A stretch of DNA of 12,173 nucleotides from JBKECY01 sp047975025 (GTDB taxonomy: Bacteria; Bacillota; Clostridia; Lachnospirales; Lachnospiraceae). This document shows, piece after piece, positions 1 to 7,541 of this stretch. Numbering within the stretch: the first letter of the stretch is position 1; each line of letters opens with the position of its first letter. The notes under the pieces are model-generated. The model was not told where the DNA came from. It ran no database searches and saw only the letters and a list, made by a program, of their open reading frames with translations. A program made the translations under genes and the position numbers. The stretch covers positions 1 through 12,173 of the forward strand of contig JBKECY010000023.1 in assembly GCA_047975025.1 (NCBI GenBank). The letters run 5' to 3'.

Positions 1-119
1 GCCGCCCTTGAACAATCCACCAAGAAATGTTACGATGTCGTCAAGCTGATAAGGATTTACCCTACCGGATACCGGTCATTACTAACATTGCGACTGGTAC
101 AAAAATCGGGGGCAGGTCA
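1..119 (+). mobile_element. End of an IS3-family insertion sequence (left copy, partial)
   Basis: This stretch is the reverse complement of 11895-12013 with a single difference (C73 against A11941). It is therefore the same IS end in the opposite orientation. The terminus lies at 119, where the sequence reads ...GGCAGGTCA, matching the TGACCTGCC that begins the right copy at 11895. By comparison with the right copy, where the transposase stop lies 173 bases inside the end, these 119 bases are the non-coding tail downstream of the transposase. The element body lies to the left, outside the window. Its inner edge abuts an open sortase reading frame, so it appears to have inserted into that gene. 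Confidence 0.8.
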
Positions 120-121
120 GG

Positions 122-817
122 AATAAAGCGGTAGAATACAATACACGATTAGTTCAAAGTGTGGTAAAAGATCCTTTTGCAGATACGAAGAATATTGATC
201 CCTTTGATGAATATAATCAAACGCTGGATCTGGGGGATGGGATGATGGGAAATATATCCATTCCTGCAATCAATACATTTCTTCCCATATATCATGGCGT
301 CAATGATGAGGTACTAAGTAAAGGTGTGGGGCATATAAAAGCTACGGCGCTTCCGGTTGGAGGAGAAGGTACACATAGTGTGCTGACTGGACATACGGGA
401 CTGGCAAGTGCCAAAATGTTCGATGATCTTAGTAAAGTAAAAGTAGGAGATAAGTTCTATATAGAGATTCTTGATGAAATATTAGCTTATCAAGTGACAA
501 CAATCTCTACCGTTTTGCCGGATGATGTCTCATCCTTAAAGGCAGAAGAGGACAAAGATAAAGTAACCTTAATTACATGTACGCCATATGGTATCAATAC
601 ACACAGGCTGTTGGTTACAGGCGAACGTATTGCTTATGATGGTTCTTTGGATTCTGCACATGACAAGACGAAGGCGGGGTTTCCATGGTGGATTTTTCTG
701 CTTATCTTCCTTGGAATCTTGCTGACAATTTTTGTAGGAAACAAAGTGAGTAAAGGGGCTAAGACCCGGAGACAGGAGAAACATTCGCTGCCGGAGTATA
801 TGAATGAAAAGAAGTAA
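122..817 (+). CDS. Class C sortase, 5'-truncated by the IS
   Basis: A membrane-bound cysteine transpeptidase of the type that polymerises pilin subunits or attaches them to the cell wall. The frame is open from the IS junction through 817. A GTG at 161 could serve as a start, but the codons before it (reading NKAVEYN) align with AEAVAYN of the downstream sortase, so the gene continued leftward and lost its N-terminal helix and roughly 60 residues. Numbered from the GTG, the catalytic residues are His78 (LTGHTGL), Cys140 (TLITCTPYG) and Arg149 (THRLL). A DPF motif at 4-6 and another at 13-15 resemble the class C lid. Residues 176-193 form a C-terminal membrane helix, followed by a basic tail. 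The catalytic core is intact, but without the N-terminal anchor and its own promoter it is probably not functional. It overlaps the next sortase by 14 bases. Pilin genes, expected upstream, are not in the window. Confidence 0.88.
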   Translation, partial: NKAVEYNTRLVQSVVKDPFADTKNIDPFDEYNQTLDLGDGMMGNISIPAINTFLPIYHGVNDEVLSKGVGHIKATALPVGGEGTHSVLTGHTGLASAKMFDDLSKVKVGDKFYIEILDEILAYQVTTISTVLPDDVSSLKAEEDKDKVTLITCTPYGINTHRLLVTGERIAYDGSLDSAHDKTKAGFPWWIFLLIFLGILLTIFVGNKVSKGAKTRRQEKHSLPEYMNEKK

Positions 818-1622
818 AAAAAGCCTGCTGTTCCTAATTGCAGGTTTTCTGATAGGGTTGGGAATATTCAGCTACCCCGCATTAAGTGATTATATAGCGA
901 GGCGAAATGTCATACAAAATGTTAGTGTGTATGAGCGAAGTGTGAATGGATTAAGTGAGGAAGAGATTCAGGACATGTGGGCAGAAGCAGTGGCATACAA
1001 TGCCAGTCTGAAGGGAGATCCTGTCCCTGATCCATTTATCCCTGCTAGTGGCCGCGTACTTCCCGACAATTACGAGAAGATATTAGATCAGGGAGACAGT
1101 ATAATGGGATTTGTAGATATACCATCAATCAGTGTTTATCTGCCCATTCGCCATGGTGCTTCTCAAAGTGTGTTGGCAAAAGGGGCAGGACATATTGAAC
1201 AAACACCGTTCCCGATTGGCGGAAGCGGTAATTTATCTGTTATTACTGCTCATACGGGCTTTTTACAGGCAGAAATGTTCGACCGGCTGATTGAGATGAA
1301 GGTGGGAGATACATTTATGCTTCATATTCTTGATCAGACACTGACGTACCAGGTGGATCAAATAGAGACAATCCTGCCTGAGGAAGTTTCTAAAATCTAT
1401 CCCATAGCGGGGCAGGATTATGTGACACTTATGACATGCACTCCATATGGAATCAATAGTCATCGCTTACTTGTACGGGGGATACGAATCGCAAATCAGG
1501 AATATGAAGCTGCGCAGGTGCAGACCTTTGTACCATGGAAATTGATCGTAATTCTCTCGTTGGGGGGCGTGGTACTGCTGGTGTTCATCGGCTGGCATTT
1601 GAAAAAAAGACAAAAAGTATAA
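804..1622 (+). CDS. Class C sortase (pilus-type), complete
   Basis: A 272-residue sortase with the full class C layout. It has a basic N-terminus and first membrane helix (about 7-28), a lid motif DPF at 76-78, the sortase barrel from about 95 to 232, and a C-terminal membrane helix (about 245-263) with a basic tail. Catalytic residues are His150 (ITAHTGF), Cys212 (LMTCTPYG) and Arg221 (SHRLL). The ATG lies inside the end of the upstream sortase gene, with CCGGAG seven bases before it, which supports this start and suggests co-translation. Family knowledge: paired class C sortases usually accompany sortase-dependent pilins, where each handles a particular shaft or tip subunit. No LPXTG-type substrate is encoded here, so its partners must be beyond the IS or elsewhere. 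It ends three bases before the converging desulfurase gene, with no clear terminator between them. Confidence 0.93.
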   Translation: MKRSKKSLLFLIAGFLIGLGIFSYPALSDYIARRNVIQNVSVYERSVNGLSEEEIQDMWAEAVAYNASLKGDPVPDPFIPASGRVLPDNYEKILDQGDSIMGFVDIPSISVYLPIRHGASQSVLAKGAGHIEQTPFPIGGSGNLSVITAHTGFLQAEMFDRLIEMKVGDTFMLHILDQTLTYQVDQIETILPEEVSKIYPIAGQDYVTLMTCTPYGINSHRLLVRGIRIANQEYEAAQVQTFVPWKLIVILSLGGVVLLVFIGWHLKKRQKV

Positions 1623-1625
1623 GCT

Positions 1626-2801
1626 CTAAAATAGTGGATGCCGCGCCGCCTTCAACCCCGCAATTACATTAGGCAGCTGTTGAATGATATAGTCAATCTC
1701 TTCCTCCGTATTACACTCATTAAGTGAGATCCGCAGTGCACCGTATTCAGACTCATGTCTGACCTCGCCGCTATGCTCAAAGGATTGCTGCAAGGAGCGG
1801 GAGAGTTCTGTTGAACCGGAACTGCAGGCGCTGCCGGAGCTGGCCAAAATGCCAACGTTGCTTAACGCCGCCACAATGGCTTTGCTTGCAAGTCCTGAAA
1901 ATACAAAAGAAGCAAGGCCCGGAAGCCGCTGCTGCGGGTGACCGGTAAGCATACATCCGTCAATTTGAAGAGCCGCCCGGATGAGGCGGTCTCTCATGGC
2001 CGTAATTCTAGGAACAGAGGAGTCCATCTTGCGCACTGCTTCTTGCAGCGCTGCTGCCATACCGACAATGCCCGGTACATTTTCGGTACCGGAACGCTTA
2101 TTCTTCTCCTGGCCGCCGCCGAAGATCATAGGAGGAAGTGCGACACCCAGGCGCACATAGAGTGCGCCTACGCCTTTAGGCCCGCGAAACTTATGGGAAG
2201 ACAAAGAAAGCAGGTCAACACCCAGCTCCCTGACATCAATCGGTATATGGCCGACGGCCTGTACGGCATCTGTGTGAAACAAAATCTGATGTCTGTGTGC
2301 GATTTCGCAAAGTTCTTTAATTGGCTGAATTGTGCCGAGTTCATTGTTGGCCAGCATAATACTCACCAGAATGGTATCATCACAAATAGCGGACTCTAGC
2401 TGATCCGGTGAAATTCTGCCGTAGGAATCTGCGGGAAGATATGTGATTCGGTATCCTTTGGAAGCCAGATACTCTGTGGTACGGTATACGGCACTGTGCT
2501 CGATGGAAGAAGTAATGATATGCCGTCCTTTTTTATGCTGCATCATAGCATTGCCGAACAGCGCCCAGTTATCGGATTCTGTACCGCCGGAGGAGAAGAA
2601 GATCTCATTATTTCGCGCGCCGAGTGCCTCTGCTATGTCACGTCGTGCACCTTCCACAGCCTTCTTTGAGCGTGCGCCCAGACTGTGGGCGGAAGACGGG
2701 TTCCCATATAACGTCTTAAAATAGGGGAGCATTTGCGTCAAGGCTGTATCAGAAAGTGCTGTGGTCGCGGCATTGTCTACGTATATTTCGTCATATTCCA
2801 T
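1626..2801 (-). CDS. nifS: Cysteine desulfurase, NifS/IscS-like
   Basis: A PLP-dependent class V aminotransferase-fold enzyme that removes sulfur from L-cysteine to give alanine and an enzyme persulfide, used for Fe-S cluster assembly or tRNA thiolation. With the chosen start it has 391 residues, normal for the family. Visible motifs are DNAATT (9-14), the ring-stacking histidine in EHSAV (His102), Asp178 in HTDAVQAVG, the Schiff-base lysine in SSHKFRGPKG (Lys204), RSGTEN (236-241) and the persulfide cysteine in SGSACSSG (Cys326). The short loop around that cysteine fits group I (NifS/IscS) enzymes. The ATG at 2801 is preferred over an in-frame codon at 2867 because AGGAGG lies a few bases upstream, the longer version would overlap the upstream gene, and the extra residues do not match the family. 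It starts 14 bases after the stop of the flavoprotein gene, so the two form an operon. No NifU/IscU scaffold is nearby. Confidence 0.93.
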   Translation of the reverse strand: MEYDEIYVDNAATTALSDTALTQMLPYFKTLYGNPSSAHSLGARSKKAVEGARRDIAEALGARNNEIFFSSGGTESDNWALFGNAMMQHKKGRHIITSSIEHSAVYRTTEYLASKGYRITYLPADSYGRISPDQLESAICDDTILVSIMLANNELGTIQPIKELCEIAHRHQILFHTDAVQAVGHIPIDVRELGVDLLSLSSHKFRGPKGVGALYVRLGVALPPMIFGGGQEKNKRSGTENVPGIVGMAAALQEAVRKMDSSVPRITAMRDRLIRAALQIDGCMLTGHPQQRLPGLASFVFSGLASKAIVAALSNVGILASSGSACSSGSTELSRSLQQSFEHSGEVRHESEYGALRISLNECNTEEEIDYIIQQLPNVIAGLKAARHPLF

Positions 2802-2815
2802 GTTGCTGCCTCCTG

Positions 2816-4237
2816 TTATGCATGCGGTATATTCGTGTGATCTGAAATTTCCCGGCTGATTGTACACAGATCAGTGACACGAAGTTCATGGATGTTCGGG
2901 TGTCCTGTGATTCTGCAATAGTTTTTTAGTTCGTCAAATGTACAGGTAAGATAATTTTCCAGCCGCTTGGCGGCTGTGGTGACGTTCAGTCGTTTGCGCA
3001 GCTCGGGGTCTTGTGTCGCAACACCTGCGGGGCAATTCCCCGTTCCGCAGATTCTGTATTGCTGACAGGCAATTGCGATTAACCCCGCAGTTGCGATGGC
3101 AACGGCATCTGCCCCCATAGCCAGGGCTTTGGCAAAGTCGGAGGATACACGCAGACCGCCGGTAATGACCAGACTGATCTCACTGCGTCGGTCATCCAGA
3201 TACTTTCTGGCACGATACAGAGCAAAAATCGTGGGGACACTGGTCGCATCGCGCAGAAGCCATGGGCTGGAGCCGGTGGCTCCGCCACGCCCGTCAATCG
3301 TGATAAAATCAGGTTCTGCAAATATGCAGTAATCGAGATCGCGTTCAATCCGACCGGCAGCAATCTTGATGCCGATGGGACGACCGTCAGAACGGCGGCG
3401 CAGGGTTTCCACCAGCGCTTTTAAGTCTTCTTTTGTATCCACCCCCGGCAGGCGCGAGGGGCTGGTTATGTCCTGTCCGACAGGCCGGTTTCGTATAGCG
3501 GCAATTTCTTCTGTCACCTTGGAAGCGGGGAGATGACCGCCCATGCCGGGCTTGGAACTTTGTCCGATCTTTATTTCAATGGCATCAGAGTTTCGCAGGT
3601 TCTCATCGGAGACACTATACATATTTGGTACATATTCGAAGATATATTTGTAAGAAGCATCCATCTCATCTTGCAAGATACCGCCCTCTCCGGAGCACAT
3701 CGCCGTGCGTGCCTTGGCAGAACCTTGAGCCAGAGCAATCTTAGCTTCTCTCGAGAGAGCGCCGAATGACATATGGGATATATAAATCGGCCCGCCGAGA
3801 ATCATCGGACGCTTGGCATTTTTGCCGATGACTGTCGTCAGATTAATGGGAGCATCTTTTTCAAGTGGCATGGGATTTAATTGTGCGCCTAACAGTAGAA
3901 TTTCATCCCAGCTGGGCATAGGCAGCATGGGATTCATAGCGGCGTATACACTTTCCCCGGTAACTGCCATTTCATGAATTTCTTTCATGTAACGAATCGC
4001 AGAATCTTCTCTGCTGTACCTGCTGTCATACGCAAGATCCGAAAGCATATCTACGGTTTCTGGTTTTTCCAGGGGTTCCACCTGCTTTTGCGAAGCTTCA
4101 GCCTGCGGTGCCTGCATTTGTTGAAAATTCTCAATAGATTGCCCGCAGACAGGGCATTTTTCCAATTCTGAAAGCAGGACACCGCGTTCGCTCTCGTCGT
4201 ATTTTGTACCACATACGGAACATATAAAAACAGCCAT
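2816..4237 (-). CDS. Rubredoxin-like domain fused to a glutamate-synthase-type FMN/Fe-S domain
   Basis: A 473-residue predicted cytoplasmic Fe-S flavoprotein. Residues 1-35 form a rubredoxin-like metal site (CSVCG at 6-10, CPVCG at 28-32), followed by a Gln/Glu-rich linker. From about residue 100 to 440 lies the FMN-binding (alpha/beta)8 domain of glutamate synthase (GltB central/FMN region), with GGPIYISHMSFGALS, IKIGQSSKPGMGGHLP, TIDGRGGATGSSP and ITGGLR. The three cysteines 391, 397 and 402 keep the Cx5Cx4C spacing of the GltB [3Fe-4S] cluster (CGTGNCPAGVATQ). The N-terminal glutamine amidotransferase domain of true GltB is absent, so ammonia would have to be free or come from a partner protein. 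Related stand-alone proteins include archaeal-type glutamate synthases and MgsC/GlxD of methylglutamate synthase. The exact reaction is not certain. AGGAGGT precedes the ATG. It leads an operon with the desulfurase, which could supply sulfur for its cluster (inference). Confidence 0.9.
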   Translation of the reverse strand: MAVFICSVCGTKYDESERGVLLSELEKCPVCGQSIENFQQMQAPQAEASQKQVEPLEKPETVDMLSDLAYDSRYSREDSAIRYMKEIHEMAVTGESVYAAMNPMLPMPSWDEILLLGAQLNPMPLEKDAPINLTTVIGKNAKRPMILGGPIYISHMSFGALSREAKIALAQGSAKARTAMCSGEGGILQDEMDASYKYIFEYVPNMYSVSDENLRNSDAIEIKIGQSSKPGMGGHLPASKVTEEIAAIRNRPVGQDITSPSRLPGVDTKEDLKALVETLRRRSDGRPIGIKIAAGRIERDLDYCIFAEPDFITIDGRGGATGSSPWLLRDATSVPTIFALYRARKYLDDRRSEISLVITGGLRVSSDFAKALAMGADAVAIATAGLIAIACQQYRICGTGNCPAGVATQDPELRKRLNVTTAAKRLENYLTCTFDELKNYCRITGHPNIHELRVTDLCTISREISDHTNIPHA

Positions 4238-4267
4238 TTTTGTACCTCCTAAGTATCTGTTACTTCT

Positions 4268-4296
4268 ATTATATTGACAGAAATTATCAAAGTCAA
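4268..4296 (-). promoter_or_regulatory. Sigma-A promoter for the flavoprotein/desulfurase operon
   Basis: On the minus strand TTGACT (4291-4296) and TATAAT (4268-4273) are separated by exactly 17 bases. Transcription would begin near 4260, giving a leader of about 20-25 bases with an AGGAGGT ribosome site. An inverted repeat ATTGAC/GTCAAT (4273-4278 and 4292-4297) has its arms at the inner edge of the -10 and over the -35, so it could be an operator. Confidence 0.8.
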
Positions 4297-4370
4297 TAGA
4301 AGAGGGACACCTCCTTGCGGCAGATTAGCGGTCTTGTGAAGGTTTTTTGTATCTGGTAAAGAACTTGCTT

Positions 4371-4398
4371 TTGACAATACTGGATGATAAAATATTAT
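4371..4398 (+). promoter_or_regulatory. Sigma-A promoter for the alcohol dehydrogenase
   Basis: TTGACA (4371-4376) and TATTAT (4393-4398) lie 16 bases apart, about 60 bases upstream of the ATG at 4457. The dehydrogenase has no other plausible promoter in the divergent intergenic space. GAGAGGAG lies about 8 bases before the start codon. Confidence 0.65.
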
Positions 4399-4456
4399 TG
4401 ATGTTTTATTAACAAATTAAATTGTGGAATACCTGAGTGTAGAGAGGAGTACTAGT

Positions 4457-5647
4457 ATGGCAAGATTCACATTACCCCGAGACGTATACCATGGGAGAGG
4501 ATCTCTGGAAGAACTTAAGACATTAGTTGGAAAAAAGGCGATTGTCGTTGTAGGCGGCGGCAGTATGAAGCGGTTTGGATTCCTGGATAAAACGGTAGCC
4601 TATCTGGAAGAGGCTGGTATGGAAGTACAGTTGTTTGAAGGCGTAGAGCCGGACCCTTCTGTTGAGACGGTATTAAAAGGGGCAGAAGCTATGCGGGCGT
4701 TTGGTCCTGACTGGATTGTATCCATAGGCGGCGGCTCACCCATCGATGCGGCTAAAGCCATGTGGGCTTTTTATGAATATCCTGAAACTACATTTGAAAG
4801 TCTGTGTATTCCATTCAATTTTCCGCGTTTGCGCCAAAAAGCGCGATTTTGCGCCATCCCATCCACATCAGGTACTGCAACAGAAGTGACAGCATTCTCG
4901 GTTATAACAGATTATGAGAAGGGGATCAAGTATCCGTTGGCTGATTTTAATATTACACCGGATGTGGCGATCGTAGATCCGGATCTTGCGGAAACAATGC
5001 CTAAGAAACTGACGGCGCATACAGGTATGGATGCCATGACACATGCCATCGAAGCCTATGTATCAACGCTGCATTGTGACTATACGGATCCGCTTGCCCT
5101 GCACGCCATCAAAATCATCAGTGAGTTTCTGGCGGCTTCCTATGATGGAGATTCTGAAGCCAGAGCTAAAATGCATGATGCTCAGTGTCTGGCGGGGATG
5201 GCATTCTCCAATGCTTTGCTGGGAATCGTTCATTCTATGGCTCATAAGACTGGAGCAGCATATTCCGGCGGCCATATCGTCCATGGCTGTGCCAATGCCA
5301 TGTACCTGCCCAAAGTAATTGCATATAATGCCAAAGAAGCCGAAGCGGCGAAACGTTATGCTGAGATTGCCTCTTATTTAGGATTAAAGGGAGCGGATGA
5401 TGCGGCGTTGACACAGGCTCTGATTGACCATATACTGTCCATGAATGCAGGTCTGGATATCCCGCGTTCAATCAAAGAATATGAAGATGGTATGATTGAT
5501 GAGAAAGAATTTTTCGAGAAACTTCCTCAGGTAGCCGAACTGGCAGTCGGAGATGCCTGCACAGGTTCTAATCCGCGCAGTATCACTCCAGCACAGATGG
5601 AAAAACTGCTTACCTGCTGTTTCTACGATACGGAAGTGGATTTTTAA
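4457..5647 (+). CDS. Iron-containing alcohol dehydrogenase
   Basis: A 396-residue cytoplasmic NAD(P)H-dependent dehydrogenase of the Fe-ADH family (PF00465), which interconverts aldehydes or ketones with alcohols. The N-terminal nucleotide-binding half shows VVVGGGSMKRFG (30-41) and the pyrophosphate loop SIGGGSPIDAAK (89-100), then PSTSGTATEVT (135-145). The helical half carries the metal ligands by family comparison: Asp192 and His196 (GMDAMTHAIEAY), His259 (HSMAH), and a histidine in GGHIVHG (His273 or His276). The segment between HSMAH and HG appears about three residues longer than in FucO-type enzymes. The ATG at 4457 has a GAGAGGAG site. A GTG eleven codons upstream has no good site and adds residues unlike the family. 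It forms a single-gene transcription unit with its own promoter and terminator. It is closest in style to clostridial butanol/aldehyde-reducing enzymes, but the substrate cannot be assigned. Confidence 0.93.
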   Translation: MARFTLPRDVYHGRGSLEELKTLVGKKAIVVVGGGSMKRFGFLDKTVAYLEEAGMEVQLFEGVEPDPSVETVLKGAEAMRAFGPDWIVSIGGGSPIDAAKAMWAFYEYPETTFESLCIPFNFPRLRQKARFCAIPSTSGTATEVTAFSVITDYEKGIKYPLADFNITPDVAIVDPDLAETMPKKLTAHTGMDAMTHAIEAYVSTLHCDYTDPLALHAIKIISEFLAASYDGDSEARAKMHDAQCLAGMAFSNALLGIVHSMAHKTGAAYSGGHIVHGCANAMYLPKVIAYNAKEAEAAKRYAEIASYLGLKGADDAALTQALIDHILSMNAGLDIPRSIKEYEDGMIDEKEFFEKLPQVAELAVGDACTGSNPRSITPAQMEKLLTCCFYDTEVDF

Positions 5648-5674
5648 ATTAACTTTACAGGAAAAAACGAAAGG

Positions 5675-5708
5675 GAAGAGTACTCTGCGGAGTAGTCTTC
5701 TTTTTTTG
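5675..5708 (+). terminator. Rho-independent terminator of the alcohol dehydrogenase gene
   Basis: The arms GAAGAGTACTC (5675-5685) and GAGTAGTCTTC (5690-5700) form an 11-pair stem with one mismatch and a TGCG loop, followed directly by seven T residues. It lies 28 bases after the stop codon. On the minus strand the same stem has a poorer T-run (interrupted, a few bases later), so it may also help stop the converging membrane-protein transcript. Confidence 0.88.
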
Positions 5709-5719
5709 AGCATCAATGT

Positions 5720-6217
5720 TCATGACGACATGCTTGGGCGATGCATGCCGCTATAAATAAAAATTGCGATTAATAGGGCACCCATAACACCGGTATAGCC
5801 TGCCTTGTAAATCACATAGCCCCAGACAGTGAACTGTGTAATACCGAACAGCACAATACCCAGTACGCTTAGCAGATAGAACAGCGGAATGATACCAATG
5901 CACAGCAGCCAGCCGTAGCGGGCCGGTATACGAAACCAGCGGGCCATATGCAGCTGCAGGCGGTTCTGTGAGTTCAGTGTCTGGTAGAGGCCGCTTTTCT
6001 TTAAGCCTGCGTTGGCCGCCCAGCCGATGAGCCATGCCAGAATCAGTGCGGTAACCGCAATATCGAACAGCAAGGAGAGGTAGCCGGCATAAAGCTTTGG
6101 CAGCCCTGACGTGCTGTTCTTGTGTGTCAGATAGGCAATGCCGCCATTCGCCACAAAGTTGATTCCTAGTGAGGCGGCAGTCTGCGTATACAAATACTTC
6201 TTATACATTGCATTCAT
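5720..6217 (-). CDS. Unrecognised small membrane protein, about four helices
   Basis: A 165-residue protein I do not recognise. Hydrophobic segments lie at about 12-32, 44-68, 102-125 and 127-157. A polar, basic loop at about 72-100 (LKKSGLYQTLNSQNRLQLH) separates the second and third. There is no signal peptidase site and no enzyme motif. The start ATG overlaps the TGA of the fucosidase gene (ATGA, 6214-6217). A GGAGGT site inside the end of the fucosidase gene lies nine bases before it, so translation is coupled. The overlap suggests a role tied to fucosidase expression or its substrate, but the protein has neither the size nor the sequence signature of a known sugar transporter. No function is proposed. 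Confidence 0.75.
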   Translation of the reverse strand: MNAMYKKYLYTQTAASLGINFVANGGIAYLTHKNSTSGLPKLYAGYLSLLFDIAVTALILAWLIGWAANAGLKKSGLYQTLNSQNRLQLHMARWFRIPARYGWLLCIGIIPLFYLLSVLGIVLFGITQFTVWGYVIYKAGYTGVMGALLIAIFIYSGMHRPSMSS

Positions 6218-7347
6218 ACCCGATGCACCTCCAGTTCTTCCAGAATTTTAATCTGATATTCGGGGATCGTACCATAGGAGTCCGGCCCAACGTTTAAGAG
6301 CAGGCGGCCTTTCTTAGGATAGATTTCAGCAATGATGTCCAGGATCTGCTGCGTTGTGATATAGTCTTGTGGGCGGCTCAATTGATTAAAGCCAAAGGAC
6401 TTATCCATTCCCCGGCACATTTCAAACCATATGTCCGTCTCTCTCCAGTCGGTCGTGTATTCCAAAGTTCGAAAATCATAATATTTTGTATCCAGAAGTT
6501 CACCAGGCCTGTCGTGAAGGATTTTTTTGGCCTGGCTGTTGATTAGCGCCCTGCCTATAAAATTATGCAGCCATGAGGGAATCTGTCCAAAGCGGTCATT
6601 GACCATCCCCTCGGGTACCTGTGAATAGTAATAGCGGAACAGACCCTCCAGCCGCTCATCAGCAGGATAGCCGATATCGCCCCACATCATATCCGGTTTG
6701 TAACGATCGATCAATTCGATCCAATGCCCGTAGCAGTACTCTTTATATTGCCGCGAAGTATCGGTCTGCAAGAACAGATCCGCAGAAGACTGAATCGGTT
6801 TTTGTGTAAAGGTCCAGTCGAGAAGAGAGGAATAGTAAACACCGAAGCGCATACCCCGCCTGCGGCAGGCATCTGCCAAGGCACCTACATGGTCAAATTC
6901 CAGATGGTATCCCGGCTGATGGGGATTTGTGACCTTCGTATCATAGAGTACAAACCCATCGTGGTGTTTGGTTACAACGACCACATATTTGGCTTTGGCT
7001 CTTGCAAATAGGTCTGCCCATGCTTCCGCATCCGCATTTTTAGCACGTTCTTTAAATTCCAGACCGAATTCGTAGTAAGGTTTCTTGCCGTAGTGTTTGT
7101 GATGCCAGCACTGAGCAGGGCTGCCCTGAATCCGAACGCTGTTTTGATACCAGTCGGCATAGGGAATGTTCATGAACATGTATTCCGGTGCTTTCTCACG
7201 CATTAATGTACCATAATCATCCACATCGACCGGTGCATAGGCTGGAATGCTGGAAGGCCCCCAATGAATAAAAATTCCAAAATCTGCTTCTTTGAACCAT
7301 GACGGGGGATTCGTCCGATGTATATTAACTTGTTCAGCAGTTTTCAT
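6214..7347 (-). CDS. GH29 alpha-L-fucosidase, short cytoplasmic form
   Basis: A 377-residue glycoside hydrolase family 29 enzyme that releases alpha-linked L-fucose from oligosaccharides by a retaining mechanism. Family hallmarks are PSWFKEADFGIFIHWG (15-30), VVTKHHDGFVLYDT (124-137), RFGVYYSSLLDW (167-178) and, around the expected nucleophile Asp224, MMWGDIGYP (220-228). GRLLLNVGPDSYGTIP (347-362) marks the end of the barrel. There is no signal peptide, so it acts on imported fucosides. It stops about 15 residues after the LLLNVGP segment, whereas typical GH29 proteins of 430-500 residues continue into a beta-sandwich domain. This looks like a natural short form or loss of that domain; the stop is coupled to the next gene, so a recent truncation is not obvious. 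The start is supported by AAAGGAGG eight bases upstream. Subfamily (A or B) and linkage preference are not determined. Confidence 0.9.
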   Translation of the reverse strand: MKTAEQVNIHRTNPPSWFKEADFGIFIHWGPSSIPAYAPVDVDDYGTLMREKAPEYMFMNIPYADWYQNSVRIQGSPAQCWHHKHYGKKPYYEFGLEFKERAKNADAEAWADLFARAKAKYVVVVTKHHDGFVLYDTKVTNPHQPGYHLEFDHVGALADACRRRGMRFGVYYSSLLDWTFTQKPIQSSADLFLQTDTSRQYKEYCYGHWIELIDRYKPDMMWGDIGYPADERLEGLFRYYYSQVPEGMVNDRFGQIPSWLHNFIGRALINSQAKKILHDRPGELLDTKYYDFRTLEYTTDWRETDIWFEMCRGMDKSFGFNQLSRPQDYITTQQILDIIAEIYPKKGRLLLNVGPDSYGTIPEYQIKILEELEVHRV

Positions 7348-7462
7348 AGCTGCGTCCTCCTTTCATACGATAAACAAAAAGAATAGAGAGCAGTAGTTGA
7401 TTAAAGAATTATAATTGTAATAAATGCACAATAAATTATAAAAAACATATCTCATTATAGTA

Positions 7463-7491
7463 ATTATATCATTTGCGGCCTACACTATCAA
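7463..7491 (-). promoter_or_regulatory. Sigma-A promoter of the fucosidase/membrane-protein operon
   Basis: On the minus strand TTGATA (7486-7491) and TATAAT (7463-7468) are 17 bases apart. The start of transcription would be near 7456, leaving an AT-rich leader of about 110 bases before the fucosidase ATG. No riboswitch-like fold was recognised in that leader. Confidence 0.7.
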
Positions 7492-7541
7492 CTTTTTTTA
7501 TCTTACAAAAGAAAAGAATACGTTAGGGTGCCTCCTTGCTG

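Noticed and set aside
1938..2399. Long plus-strand open frame inside the desulfurase gene
   Set aside because: It lies opposite a well-supported gene with all catalytic motifs and has no ribosome site or family resemblance. The other antisense frames, such as 7653-8153 and 9106-9510, were rejected for the same reason.
2802..2867. Extended start of the desulfurase at 2867
   Set aside because: The extra 22 residues overlap the upstream flavoprotein gene, do not resemble the family start, and an AGGAGG site sits just before the ATG at 2801.
4424..4456. GTG start for the alcohol dehydrogenase at 4424
   Set aside because: There is no ribosome site before it, while GAGAGGAG precedes the ATG at 4457, whose product begins as the family does.
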